Shown here: piece by piece, positions 8,776 to 15,534 of the stretch
How the letters are laid out: every line of letters begins with the position of its first letter
Numbering within the stretch: the stretch's first letter is position 1
NCBI GenBank assembly: GCA_029856425.1
Contig: JAHQWZ010000005.1
Location: 1-20,186 of the forward strand
Origin: Candidatus Thorarchaeota archaeon
Lineage (GTDB): Archaea > Asgardarchaeota > Thorarchaeia > Thorarchaeales > Thorarchaeaceae
Reading direction: 5' to 3'
Length of the DNA: 20,186 nucleotides
Notes under the pieces: model-generated
The model's input: the letters and a program-made list of their open reading frames with translations, nothing else
Told to the model about the DNA's origin: nothing
Databases searched by the model: none
Made by a program: the position numbers and the translations under genes

Positions 8776-9315
8776 ATGAAGCCAGAACTTGTTGACCCTG
8801 TTGAGTGGAAGGAGCTGACAGACCAGTTCGACAACGAGTTTGGGTATGGTGTTAGCAAAGCACTCCTTGGAGATAGAGCACCTGTTACAATCTCAAGAGG
8901 GGATACGAAGTCATTCTATCTAGTCCCGAGGGATTGGGTAGGCAGTCTCGAAGAGGAAAGGACTGATTTCGAGGTCTATTCATTGGGAATTCGAATGGGC
9001 GACCTGAAGGAAGGAAAATTCAGGCTCAGCCTCCAAATCCTAGATGCACTTGCAGAACTTACTGACAAGCTACTCGTAGTATCCCAGCAGGGTGCAGAAG
9101 CCTTCACCTACAGTCGGAGTATTATCAAGGAGTCGGTCATCAAACTGGACTCTCATCTAAAGAGGGGCCAGAGAGTGATTGTTCTGAACAAGGATGGCGA
9201 AGTGTTAGGACTCGCGGCATTATCCGTAGACGGAAACAGGCTGAAACGCCTGGCAAGTGACCGCCTCGTGGGTAAGAACCTTGTTGACATCGGAGCCTAT
9301 CTTAGAGGTGCTTAG
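8776..9315 (+). CDS. nip7: Nip7-like PUA-domain ribosome biogenesis protein
   Basis: This 179-residue protein follows the two-domain plan of Nip7, a factor in rRNA processing and large-subunit assembly. An N-terminal alpha/beta domain is followed by a PUA RNA-binding domain at about residues 98-177. Segments that line up with eukaryotic Nip7 from memory are YSLGIRMG, GKFRLSLQILD, VVSQQGAEAFTYSRSIIKES and VGKNLVDIGAYLR, which ends the PUA domain as in the family (DIGEYVR). The total length equals that of yeast and human Nip7. It is a single gene with a 133-base leader region and converges on the PAC2 gene with a two-base gap. A general archaeal PUA protein is the alternative, but the N-terminal half supports Nip7. 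Confidence 0.8.
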   Translation: MKPELVDPVEWKELTDQFDNEFGYGVSKALLGDRAPVTISRGDTKSFYLVPRDWVGSLEEERTDFEVYSLGIRMGDLKEGKFRLSLQILDALAELTDKLLVVSQQGAEAFTYSRSIIKESVIKLDSHLKRGQRVIVLNKDGEVLGLAALSVDGNRLKRLASDRLVGKNLVDIGAYLRGA

Positions 9316-9317
9316 AC

Positions 9318-10058
9318 CTAGACAAACATGTCACTCGAACGGTCGGAGGACTCAATTGATTGCCGCATCTTCTCAAGGCGCTCAATCTCTTTAGACTCCT
9401 CAAGCAGCTGGTCTACATTCGCAGTAACGCCATAGACCTGATTGATTTTTTCCAGCATGTTCGCTGCAGACTTAGGGTCTGGCCGGCCTCGTGTAGCATA
9501 TGTTAGTAGGCCAAGTGCGGCTTGATTTCGCATCTCGAGCTCTGCTAGTAGTAGTGCTAGTGGTCCCGCCACAAACAGGCCCTCCTCTAGTATTGGAACA
9601 GACCACTTCTCAAGATGCTGCTTGTATGCACTTGTCGGAACGCAACGCATTTCCTCCTCATCCTCTTTGAAGCTGGCATCTAGGCCGCCCAGCAGGAGAG
9701 ACTCAGAGAACTGGTTTACTGCAATCCACTCTGCTAACCGGTCAATCCATCCCCACTGCTCCGAGCTATGGGGTTGAAACCGTGGTACAAGAAATACTAG
9801 CTTCTTCTCAGCATACCAGTATAACTCAAAGGGAAGCACCAATCGTTCGTTCTCCATAGAAACGAAGAGGGGTAACATGTCACTCTTGATGAAGCCTACT
9901 CTCTCAGCGTCGAGGGCTCGTGTAAGATGAGCAGTGCTGAGGAAGCCTACTTCTCCAAGTCCGTGAAATCCGCAGACGAATGTTGAGCCAGGCTCAACCT
10001 TGAAGCCGTCTTTCAGGATTATCTCAAATGTTGAATCTCGTGTAGCGACAAACGCCAT
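9318..10058 (-). CDS. PAC2-family proteasome assembly chaperone homologue (PbaA/PbaB type)
   Basis: The protein has 246 residues. The PAC2 signature near the N-terminus, FHGLGEVGFLSTAHL (residues 31-45), is followed by the usual IKSDMLPLF segment, an alpha/beta core up to about residue 190, and a charged, probably coiled tail (residues about 215-235). Archaeal PAC2 homologues (PbaA, PbaB) bind 20S proteasome or act in assembly. The last residues are Met-Phe-Val, which resemble the hydrophobic-aromatic-X tail used to dock into proteasome alpha-ring pockets. A good ribosome site GAGGT lies 8 bases upstream of the ATG. The gene converges on nip7 with two bases between stops and diverges from a short open frame at 10074. 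Assignment to the PAC2 fold is firm; which paralogue is not. Confidence 0.85.
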   Translation of the reverse strand: MAFVATRDSTFEIILKDGFKVEPGSTFVCGFHGLGEVGFLSTAHLTRALDAERVGFIKSDMLPLFVSMENERLVLPFELYWYAEKKLVFLVPRFQPHSSEQWGWIDRLAEWIAVNQFSESLLLGGLDASFKEDEEEMRCVPTSAYKQHLEKWSVPILEEGLFVAGPLALLLAELEMRNQAALGLLTYATRGRPDPKSAANMLEKINQVYGVTANVDQLLEESKEIERLEKMRQSIESSDRSSDMFV

Positions 10059-10073
10059 TCCATTTACCTCAGT

Positions 10074-10244
10074 GTGAAGGAGAATCTAGTCGTAACTGCA
10101 ATCGACTCTTTTGTCAAGGAATTCAGATTGTCAGCTGCTTTTGAGCGTATGTATGTGTCCACATATGATAAGGTAGAATGTTCTAGAATAGACACTGATA
10201 GAACGCTAAAGTTGATTACTGGACTTTATAAGTCTGATAATTAA
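10074..10244 (+). CDS. Possible small protein of 56 residues (uncertain)
   Basis: A GTG-initiated frame of 57 codons fills most of the gap between the PAC2 gene and the pseudo-helicase. The conceptual product is hydrophilic with mixed charge (starts MKENLVVTAIDSFVKEF, ends LITGLYKSDN) and has an ordinary composition. Against it: no clear ribosome site, a non-ATG start, and a TATA-like box inside its last 25 bases that better explains expression of the next gene. I recognise no family. It may well be a chance open frame. Confidence 0.2.
   Translation: MKENLVVTAIDSFVKEFRLSAAFERMYVSTYDKVECSRIDTDRTLKLITGLYKSDN
10224..10232 (+). promoter_or_regulatory. TATA-like box upstream of the pseudo-helicase
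   Basis: CTTTATAAG sits about 73 bases upstream of the ATG at 10301. It would place transcription start near 10255 and give a leader of about 45 bases. This is the best TATA match in the gap. GGGGTAGG directly before the ATG could be a poor ribosome site. Confidence 0.45.
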
Positions 10245-10300
10245 TAGGATAAGATATCAGTTCATAGATTGAATGTATGATTAAACCAACGGGGTAGGAC

Positions 10301-12517
10301 ATGGTGAGCACACTCCGAGAGCTTGAGCTTGCACAGGTGGCACCACGGCTCCTAGAGCTATTGCGCAAACAAGGTGTCGACAGACTCACCAAGTTCCAGA
10401 TTGATTCAGTGAAAAACGGTATAATGAAAGATGCTAGCCAGATACTCACCACATATGATTATGATGAAGCCTATCAGATAGCCGAAATTGCTATTCTGAA
10501 TCGTATAGCTTCGGATTATCGAGCTCGAGCATTGATTCTATGCCCTAATCCGCATCAGGCAGAAATGAAGTACTACTCCATCAGTCACAAGTGTCGTCGG
10601 CTCGGGATTGAGGCTACATCCATCATTAGAAGAAGATCAGCAGCACAAAAGGAATGGATGGATGGTAGAGTAGTTGTATCGACCTACCATGCAATAGACA
10701 TAGCAATCAGAACAGCTCCAGACGCGCTTGAGAATGTCGTCGCGGTTTTGATCGACCGACTTGATCTTATTGGTCAGCCAGGGTTGGGAGCTAGGCTTGA
10801 AACAGCTCTTGTAGCATTGATGGGAAAGGGAGTGCCTCTGCAGTACATAGCAATCGCACCGCCTGTTGCAGATATAGAAGAACTATCAAACTGGCTTAAT
10901 GCCATACTAATCATCGATCAGAAAGCTGAGGTTAGACTAATCTTTAGTGTTAAGTCATTTGAGAGTGTAAACGAATCGCTTGCAGACCTGACCGAGTTTG
11001 TGCACTATCGTAGGGGGCAGGTCATGATTCTCTGTGCAAATGCTCCTGTTTCAGAGGACCTAGCTATTCGTTTGTCAGGACAGAGTGGGCATGATGAATC
11101 GACGTTAGATTTGCGACTCTCGCCAGAACACCGAGATGACCTCAGAAACCTATCTCAAAGCATCATGAAATCATATCCAAAATGTGATATGACACCAAAG
11201 CTGGAATCTACGATAAAACACGGCGTCGCCTTCTTTCATGAGGGGGTTTCTAGAACACAAAGAAGAAGGATTTCGGCGGCATGGGAAGATGGACTTCTCC
11301 CAGTCATCGTGATGCCAACGCGTTTCGCAATCGCTAGTGGTCTGAAAGCCACTGTGGTTTTTTTGATGGGAGTGTTCATGCAGGAATTGGGAAAGGAGCT
11401 TTCTCAAGAAGACAGTGTTACAATGCTTACAGAATGGCAATTGAATGATGTGCTTAGGTCTGCTGGCAGGAGAGGAATAGATAACGATGCATTCGGCATG
11501 GTGGTTGTAGACAATGTAGAGGAAAAGACACGCGTCTTGGCAAAGTATTTTGTCATTGATTCTAAAGGAAACCTAGTGCCTAGGATTGGTGAAGTGGACA
11601 GCGTAATGGATGATGCTGAAAACATCCAAGATTTGGTACTTGGTCAGTTGTGTGGAAGTTCTGATGACTCTGTCGATCCCTTCTCGGTGATTAATCGAAC
11701 ATTTTGGGCAACAAGTAACCGTATGGCAGGATCCATTCATGATGGTCTTGCCTCGGATGACACAACTGTGGATCAACTTGTTTCCCTGAGGACCACAAGG
11801 TCGACGGAGAAACGCGCGGAAGAGATTCCAGATGAGAGTGTCAAGGTTGTTTCCTTGAATCCCACGAAGATCGAGGGATTGGTACGCAGTGGAAGCAGAG
11901 AGATGTGGCATTATGTGTCTCTGAAGTCTTCTGATGGTGTTTCCTGCTCCTGTGAATCATGGAAATATCAGGGCATACGAAGACATAGACTCTGCAAACA
12001 CTTGGTGAAGTTCGCAAAGCATGCATTGAAAGATGATGAGACTAAGCAATACGCATCCAGTGTGATAGAACAATCCCTTAGAGGGCTCGAGATAATTGGT
12101 GATCTTGAAAACGCCGGACTTGTCCATCGTGTGAAGAAGACAATCAGGTGTACAGACCTAGGTGAGAATGTGACATACTTGGGAGTTCCAGTGCGCGATG
12201 CTAAACGTGTCATGAAAGCAATATCTCAGGGCAAGGGTAACCTCAAGAATATCCTCTTGGATGTGGTCACAGCGAGGAGCAATCTACCAAAAGATGTAGT
12301 CAGCCACATAGTAGATACGCTACCAGTAAATAGCATTGAAGACCTTGCGTCTGAGAAGAACGAAATGCCGGGGATTGTTGAGAATTGTATTGAAGAACTT
12401 GACTACATCAACATGATTCTACTAAGACTGATGGACGATAAGCGAAAAGACAGTCTGAAGAAGGACAGTATTGAAATGGAGAGCAATCTTCTAACACTCA
12501 TGAGGGCAATTAGATAG
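10301..12517 (+). CDS. Degenerate Hel308/Ski2-like helicase with an inserted SWIM zinc finger
   Basis: The 738-residue protein follows a Hel308-type helicase from end to end but has lost its ATPase motifs. RecA1 is about residues 28-205: the Walker A site is Tyr52-Asp-Tyr-Asp-Glu-Ala-Tyr58 (no P-loop Gly or Lys), motif II DEIH reads Asp152-Arg-Leu-Asp155, and motif III SAT reads Ala186-Pro-Pro188. RecA2 is about 206-420: KHGVAFFHEGVSRTQRR and motif V (VIVMPTRFAIASGLKA) are recognisable, while motif VI reads RSAGRRGID, with Gln changed to Arg and the second arginine lost. A SWIM finger, Cys549-x-Cys551-x13-Cys565-x-His567, is inserted where the winged helix begins, since the winged-helix-like part (LENAGLVHR...CTDLGENVTYLGVP) resumes after it. 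A helical region follows. It is likely a nucleic-acid-binding scaffold unable to hydrolyse ATP. It may be co-transcribed with sucC, 72 bases downstream, though they have no obvious common function. Confidence 0.85.
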   Translation: MVSTLRELELAQVAPRLLELLRKQGVDRLTKFQIDSVKNGIMKDASQILTTYDYDEAYQIAEIAILNRIASDYRARALILCPNPHQAEMKYYSISHKCRRLGIEATSIIRRRSAAQKEWMDGRVVVSTYHAIDIAIRTAPDALENVVAVLIDRLDLIGQPGLGARLETALVALMGKGVPLQYIAIAPPVADIEELSNWLNAILIIDQKAEVRLIFSVKSFESVNESLADLTEFVHYRRGQVMILCANAPVSEDLAIRLSGQSGHDESTLDLRLSPEHRDDLRNLSQSIMKSYPKCDMTPKLESTIKHGVAFFHEGVSRTQRRRISAAWEDGLLPVIVMPTRFAIASGLKATVVFLMGVFMQELGKELSQEDSVTMLTEWQLNDVLRSAGRRGIDNDAFGMVVVDNVEEKTRVLAKYFVIDSKGNLVPRIGEVDSVMDDAENIQDLVLGQLCGSSDDSVDPFSVINRTFWATSNRMAGSIHDGLASDDTTVDQLVSLRTTRSTEKRAEEIPDESVKVVSLNPTKIEGLVRSGSREMWHYVSLKSSDGVSCSCESWKYQGIRRHRLCKHLVKFAKHALKDDETKQYASSVIEQSLRGLEIIGDLENAGLVHRVKKTIRCTDLGENVTYLGVPVRDAKRVMKAISQGKGNLKNILLDVVTARSNLPKDVVSHIVDTLPVNSIEDLASEKNEMPGIVENCIEELDYINMILLRLMDDKRKDSLKKDSIEMESNLLTLMRAIR

Positions 12518-12589
12518 CTTTTTACGGTAGGAAAATCGAGCGGGGCCCCAGTCGGAGGGCAAGCATCCTTCCCGTTCTGGTGAATATTC

Positions 12590-13735
12590 ATGAAGTTGTT
12601 CGAGCATGAGGCCAAGGACATCTTTCGAGCCTTTGGTATGCAAACACCGCCTGGTGGTGTTGCAAAGACTCCTGAGGAAGCAAAGAAACGAGCTGCTGAA
12701 GTGGGCAAGCCTGTGGTTGTGAAAGCACAGGTTCTTGCTGGCAAGAGAGGGAAAGCAGGAGGAGTCAAGTTCGCCGATACCCCTGAAGAAGCTGCCAAGC
12801 ATGCTGAAGAGATTCTGAAGATGAAGATCAACAATCTGCCTGTCAAAGCAGTTCTCGTTGAGGAAAAACTGGATATCCAACAGGAAATCTATGCAGGGAT
12901 AACGGTTGACAGAAACGAACGCAAGTACGTCATCATTGGAAGTGGGGCAGGCGGCATGTCAATAGAGGAGCTTGCAGAGGAGAGTCCCGAGAAAATCATC
13001 AAGCACCATGTTGAGCCTGATTTTGGTCTGCAGCCTTTTGAAGCCCGAGAAATTGCAATTGCGATGGGCTTTAGTGGGAAGAACATCAGCACACTAGCTG
13101 GATTCTTTCTCAAGCTTTGGGAGATTGTAAAAGCGCAAGATGTGGAGCTGACTGAAATCAATCCCTTAATCTTAACAGCGGATGGTAGATTCCTAGCGGC
13201 TGATGCAAGGCTCAACATTGATGATAATGCCTTATACAAACACAAGAAGCTGATAGAGAGTCTGAAGAGAGAGCCGATGGAACAGAACGAAAGAGAACGG
13301 GAAGCTACTCAAGAAGGGATGGCTTACGTTGAGTTGGACGGGGACATAGCATGCATTTGTAATGGAGCTGGACTCACTATGGCTACATTGGACGCTGTGT
13401 CACTCTATGGTGGGAAAGCTAGCACCTTCCTGGATCTTGGTGGTGGTTCAGATGCAGAGAGAGTCGAGAAGGGAATCGAGATTGCTATGAAATATGGCAA
13501 GGTGAAGGCGATCTTAGTGAATATCATGGGTGGTATCACTCGATGCGATGAGGTGGCCAAGGGCATCGTGGCAGCAAAGAGAGATGGTGACATAACAGTC
13601 CCCTTAGTCATTCGTATGGTAGGCACCAATGAGGAAGAAGGGCAAGAAATTCTAAGACAAGCAGGGATTCCATTCCTGAAAACGATGGAAGAGGCAGCCC
13701 AGAGAGTCGTAAGCTTGGTTGAGGAGGGGGCATAG
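12590..13735 (+). CDS. sucC: Succinyl-CoA synthetase (ADP/GDP-forming) beta subunit
   Basis: This is the ATP-grasp subunit of succinate-CoA ligase, which makes ATP or GTP from succinyl-CoA. Its 381 residues are the standard length. The N-terminus has HEAKDIFRAFGM, and the nucleotide-binding stretch is at residues 43-60 (VVKAQVLAGKRGKAGG). ELTEINPL (Glu189, Asn191) and ADARLNIDDNAL (Asp206) supply the Mg-nucleotide ligands. The C-terminal CoA-ligase domain (about 240-381) carries NGAGLTMATLD and the loop NIMGGITRCDEVAKG. GGTGA about six bases before the ATG is the likely ribosome site. The stop codon is followed immediately by the sucD ATG, so the subunits are translated from one message. Confidence 0.96.
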   Translation: MKLFEHEAKDIFRAFGMQTPPGGVAKTPEEAKKRAAEVGKPVVVKAQVLAGKRGKAGGVKFADTPEEAAKHAEEILKMKINNLPVKAVLVEEKLDIQQEIYAGITVDRNERKYVIIGSGAGGMSIEELAEESPEKIIKHHVEPDFGLQPFEAREIAIAMGFSGKNISTLAGFFLKLWEIVKAQDVELTEINPLILTADGRFLAADARLNIDDNALYKHKKLIESLKREPMEQNEREREATQEGMAYVELDGDIACICNGAGLTMATLDAVSLYGGKASTFLDLGGGSDAERVEKGIEIAMKYGKVKAILVNIMGGITRCDEVAKGIVAAKRDGDITVPLVIRMVGTNEEEGQEILRQAGIPFLKTMEEAAQRVVSLVEEGA

Positions 13736-14605
13736 ATGGTCGTATTAGTTGACAAAGACACCAGAGTGATTATTCAGGGGATCACAGGGTCTCAGGGCAC
13801 ATTCCATTCTGAATCTATGCTAATGTATGGAACAAAGATTGTCGCCGGAGTCAGAGCAGGCAAACAAGGTGAAGAAGTGAATGGAATTCCGGTGTATGAC
13901 AGTGTTAAAGCTGCAAGAGATGCTCAAAATGCCAACGCATCCGTGATTTTTGTTCCAGCACCTTTTGCAGGCGATGCGGCTTTGGAAGCTATTGCTGCAG
14001 ATTTGAATCCGGTTGTGGTGATTACAGAACATGTTCCAGTATTTGACGAAATGAGGATAATTCATGCTGCAAAACGTAAGGATATTACAGTGATTGGTCC
14101 CAACACACCAGGCATCATCACACCAAGTGCCAAACAGAAGCTTGGGATTATGCCTGGGCATGTCTTTTCTGGTGGAAGGGTAGGTCTCATGTCACGTAGT
14201 GGTACACTCACATACGAGATAGCTGCAGGAATGACCAATGCGGGGATAGGTATCTCAACAGCAATTGGTCTAGGTGGAGACCCATGTGTAGGTCTGACTC
14301 CAATAGAAGCAGTGGATCTTTTCAACAAAGACTCAGGAACTGATGCAATTGTGTTAGTTGGTGAAATAGGCGGCGATGCTGAGGAACGTGCGGCAGCATA
14401 CATAAAGGATCATGTAAAGAAACCCGCAGTTGCGTTCATCGCGGGGAGAACTGCACCACCGGGGAAAAGAATGGGGCATGCAGGAGCGATTATTAGTGGT
14501 AGTTCGGGCACAGCCGCAGCTAAGATTGAAGCGTTCACTGATGCGGGCGTTCCTGTGGCGGAGAAGCCTAGCGATATTGCCAAGCTTTTGAAGGACGTCC
14601 TCTAG
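13736..14605 (+). CDS. sucD: Succinyl-CoA synthetase alpha subunit
   Basis: This is the CoA-binding and phosphohistidine subunit that partners with SucC. It has 289 residues, typical for the family. The N-terminal CoA-binding Rossmann domain shows IQGITGSQGTFH (residues 13-24), and GPNTPGII and MSRSGTLTYE are the conserved middle segments. His248 in GKRMGHAGAI is the residue that is transiently phosphorylated. The gene starts directly after the sucC stop with no gap. Acetyl-CoA synthetase (ADP-forming) subunits are related but are usually arranged or fused differently, and the separate beta-then-alpha order here fits SucCD. Confidence 0.96.
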   Translation: MVVLVDKDTRVIIQGITGSQGTFHSESMLMYGTKIVAGVRAGKQGEEVNGIPVYDSVKAARDAQNANASVIFVPAPFAGDAALEAIAADLNPVVVITEHVPVFDEMRIIHAAKRKDITVIGPNTPGIITPSAKQKLGIMPGHVFSGGRVGLMSRSGTLTYEIAAGMTNAGIGISTAIGLGGDPCVGLTPIEAVDLFNKDSGTDAIVLVGEIGGDAEERAAAYIKDHVKKPAVAFIAGRTAPPGKRMGHAGAIISGSSGTAAAKIEAFTDAGVPVAEKPSDIAKLLKDVL

Positions 14606-14629
14606 CATTATGCGTGGAGAGAGCACAAG

Positions 14630-14638
14630 CTTTTAAAA
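14630..14638 (+). promoter_or_regulatory. TATA-like box for rpl40e
   Basis: CTTTTAAAA lies 25 bases after sucD and about 75 bases before the L40e start. Transcription would begin near 14660 and run through a purine-rich leader (GCGGGAGCGGGC). Nothing else gene-like is seen between sucD and rpl40e. Confidence 0.4.
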
Positions 14639-14709
14639 CACAACTCAACAGGAAAGCGGGAGCGGGCTAACAGGACTCACTGTGTGCCGCATGTATTGAG
14701 GTCTAAGAA

Positions 14710-14868
14710 ATGCCAGTTGCTGATATTGAGAAACGCAGGCTTGCACAGCACTACTTGCTCTACAAGTCAGTATGCAGATACTGTGGAGCAACCAATCCAT
14801 TGAAGGCGAAAAAGTGCAGGAAGTGCAAGAACAAGGACCTCAGACCCAAAAGGCGTGCTAAGAAGTAG
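14710..14868 (+). CDS. rpl40e: Large-subunit ribosomal protein eL40 (L40e)
   Basis: This short frame encodes 52 residues: a basic N-terminal helix ([20 protein letters not shown]), then a zinc ribbon with Cys22-x2-Cys25 ([10 protein letters not shown]) and Cys36-x2-Cys39 ([14 protein letters not shown]), and a lysine/arginine-rich tail. Length, cysteine spacing and the LRPK segment match archaeal L40e, the counterpart of the ribosomal part of eukaryotic ubiquitin-L40 fusions; no ubiquitin domain is attached here. A ribosome site GAGGT is 9 bases upstream of the ATG. A 6-bp inverted repeat (14876-14891) follows the stop. Confidence 0.95.
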   Translation: MPVADIEKRRLAQHYLLYKSVCRYCGATNPLKAKKCRKCKNKDLRPKRRAKK

Positions 14869-14901
14869 ACTACAAATCTGATAATTCAGATACACAATTC
14901 A

Positions 14902-15127
14902 TCAGATCTTCTTGTACCATTCATAAACTGCAGTCTTCTCAGATAAGCCGATAGAGTCATGCAGTCGATTTGCAGCTTCGGATGGTGCAGCACCCTGAAT
15001 ACAGACTAAGGCGGGATCGCATTTTGATAGTCACATCTAGTACCCAGTCGCTGCCTCAGTTAGGAATAATTAAGCAATACGGATAAGTGCAACCTCAATT
15101 TTAGCCTGAATTCCAAGACTCCCGCAT
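14902..15127 (-). pseudogene. Possible decayed short gene
   Basis: On the minus strand a perfect ribosome site (GAGGAGGA, 15131-15138) precedes an ATG at 15127, but that frame stops after eight residues. Protein-like pieces follow in shifted frames: QAKIEVALIRIA, then GSDWVLDVTIK, then a 42-codon stretch at 14902-15030 without its own start, containing CDPALVCIQGAAPSEAANR and ending in LSEKTAVYEWYKKI before TGA. The order, strand and spacing suggest one gene of about 75 codons broken by frameshifts. I do not recognise a family; the last part could be helix-turn-helix-like. Chance is not excluded. Confidence 0.25.
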
Positions 15128-15238
15128 TAATCCTCCTCACTCAAAACACCCAATTCAGAAGGTCTTGACGACACAGCGATTTTTGAGGCTACAATTACTG
15201 CACACGTACTAGGGAATAATGATGGAAGTAGATTCAAC

Positions 15239-15250
15239 GTATATATTTAA
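15239..15250 (+). promoter_or_regulatory. TATA-like element without an assigned gene
   Basis: GTATATATTTAA is among the best TATA-box matches in the window but lies 100 bases upstream of the tRNA. It would start a transcript near 15275, in or beside the hairpin at 15263-15290. It may be a distal tRNA promoter or drive a small RNA. Confidence 0.35.
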
Positions 15251-15262
15251 GATAAGAGGTTT

Positions 15263-15290
15263 GCAGGCACAGCAAGTAGCTCGCACCTGC
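15263..15290 (+). other. Small imperfect hairpin followed by T-rich sequence
   Basis: GCAGG at the left arm pairs with CCTGC at the right arm, with an inner AGC/GCT pairing, and TTCTTT follows. It could be part of a small structured transcript or a terminator. The stem is short, so significance is uncertain. Confidence 0.25.
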
Positions 15291-15313
15291 TTCTTTATCA
15301 ACCATCCATCATT

Positions 15314-15320
15314 CTTATAT
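15314..15320 (+). promoter_or_regulatory. TATA-like box of tRNA-Val
   Basis: CTTATAT is centred about 33 bases upstream of the first tRNA base, placing transcription start near 15344, six bases before the mature 5' end. This is the normal layout for an archaeal tRNA gene. Confidence 0.55.
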
Positions 15321-15349
15321 CCGAATTGCTATCCAAACAGCGGGCAGAA

Positions 15350-15463
15350 GGGCCGGTGATCTAGTCGGCTATGATGCCGCCTTCACACGGCGGAAATCTT
15401 GTTGATACTATGAACACTCAGCAAGACCGCAGATCGGGCGTTCGAGTCGCCCCCGGCCCACCA
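15350..15463 (+). tRNA. tRNA-Val (anticodon CAC) with a variable-loop intron
   Basis: The acceptor stem GGGCCGG pairs perfectly with CCGGCCC (15453-15459). Discriminator A and an encoded CCA (15461-15463) follow. The D arm has A14, GG18-19 and three pairs. The anticodon stem CCGCC/GGCGG (15377-15381 and 15389-15393) encloses the loop TTCACAC, so the anticodon at 15384-15386 is CAC, reading GUG valine codons. The T arm is GGGCG-TTCGAGT-CGCCC (15436-15452). Between the anticodon and T stems lie 42 bases instead of 5; removing a 37-base intron leaves the variable loop AAATC with the expected C48 and a 74-nt mature tRNA before CCA. Confidence 0.93.
15396..15432 (+). other. Non-canonical 37-nt tRNA intron (position 45/46, variable loop)
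   Basis: A 3-4-3 bulge-helix-bulge can be drawn: the 5' bulge AAA (15394-15396), a central 4-bp helix GCGG/CCGC (15390-15393 with 15427-15430), and the 3' bulge AGA (15431-15433). An inner 8-bp stem TCTTGTTG/CAGCAAGA with a 14-base loop caps it. Cleavage after the second base of each bulge removes exactly 37 bases and restores a normal variable loop. The GCGG strand also forms the 3' half of the mature anticodon stem, so the precursor must refold after splicing. The outer helix is weak, as in relaxed bulge-helix-bulge motifs. An ATC repeat at both junctions makes the exact cut ambiguous by sequence alone. Confidence 0.8.
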
Positions 15464-15488
15464 TCTTCCTCGAAGTCAATCCGTCACT

Positions 15489-15496
15489 CTTATAAC
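15489..15496 (+). promoter_or_regulatory. TATA-like box of rpl38e
   Basis: CTTATAAC lies 39-46 bases before the L38e start, predicting a transcript start near 15519 and a leader of about 16 bases that just contains the ribosome site GGAGG (15523-15527). The gene therefore need not depend on read-through from the tRNA. Confidence 0.55.
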
Positions 15497-15534
15497 GAGT
15501 TGAACTTCGGAGAGTCTGTTGCGGAGGCTCAAGA

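Larger units (their letters stand above)
14869..15349. other. Gene-free stretch of about 480 bases between rpl40e and tRNA-Val
   Basis: No intact gene is visible on either strand. It contains a perfect ATCTGA/TCAGAT inverted repeat with a 4-base loop just after rpl40e (14876-14891), coding-like fragments on the minus strand that may be a decayed gene (14902-15127), a strong TATA-like element (15239-15250) far upstream of the tRNA, a small hairpin (15263-15290), and the tRNA promoter (15314-15320). Confidence 0.6.

Noticed and set aside
10301..12517. An active Hel308/Ski2 helicase
   Set aside because: Walker A, Walker B/DEIH, SAT and motif VI residues are substituted at aligned positions, so ATP hydrolysis is not expected.
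14876..14891. The inverted repeat after rpl40e as a strong terminator
   Set aside because: The stem is only 6 AT-rich pairs and no T-tract follows, so it was noted only as part of the gene-free stretch.
15350..15463. tRNA-Val as a broken pseudogene because of its extra 37 bases
   Set aside because: All stems are perfect, CCA is encoded, a TATA box is properly placed, and a bulge-helix-bulge explains the insertion as an intron.
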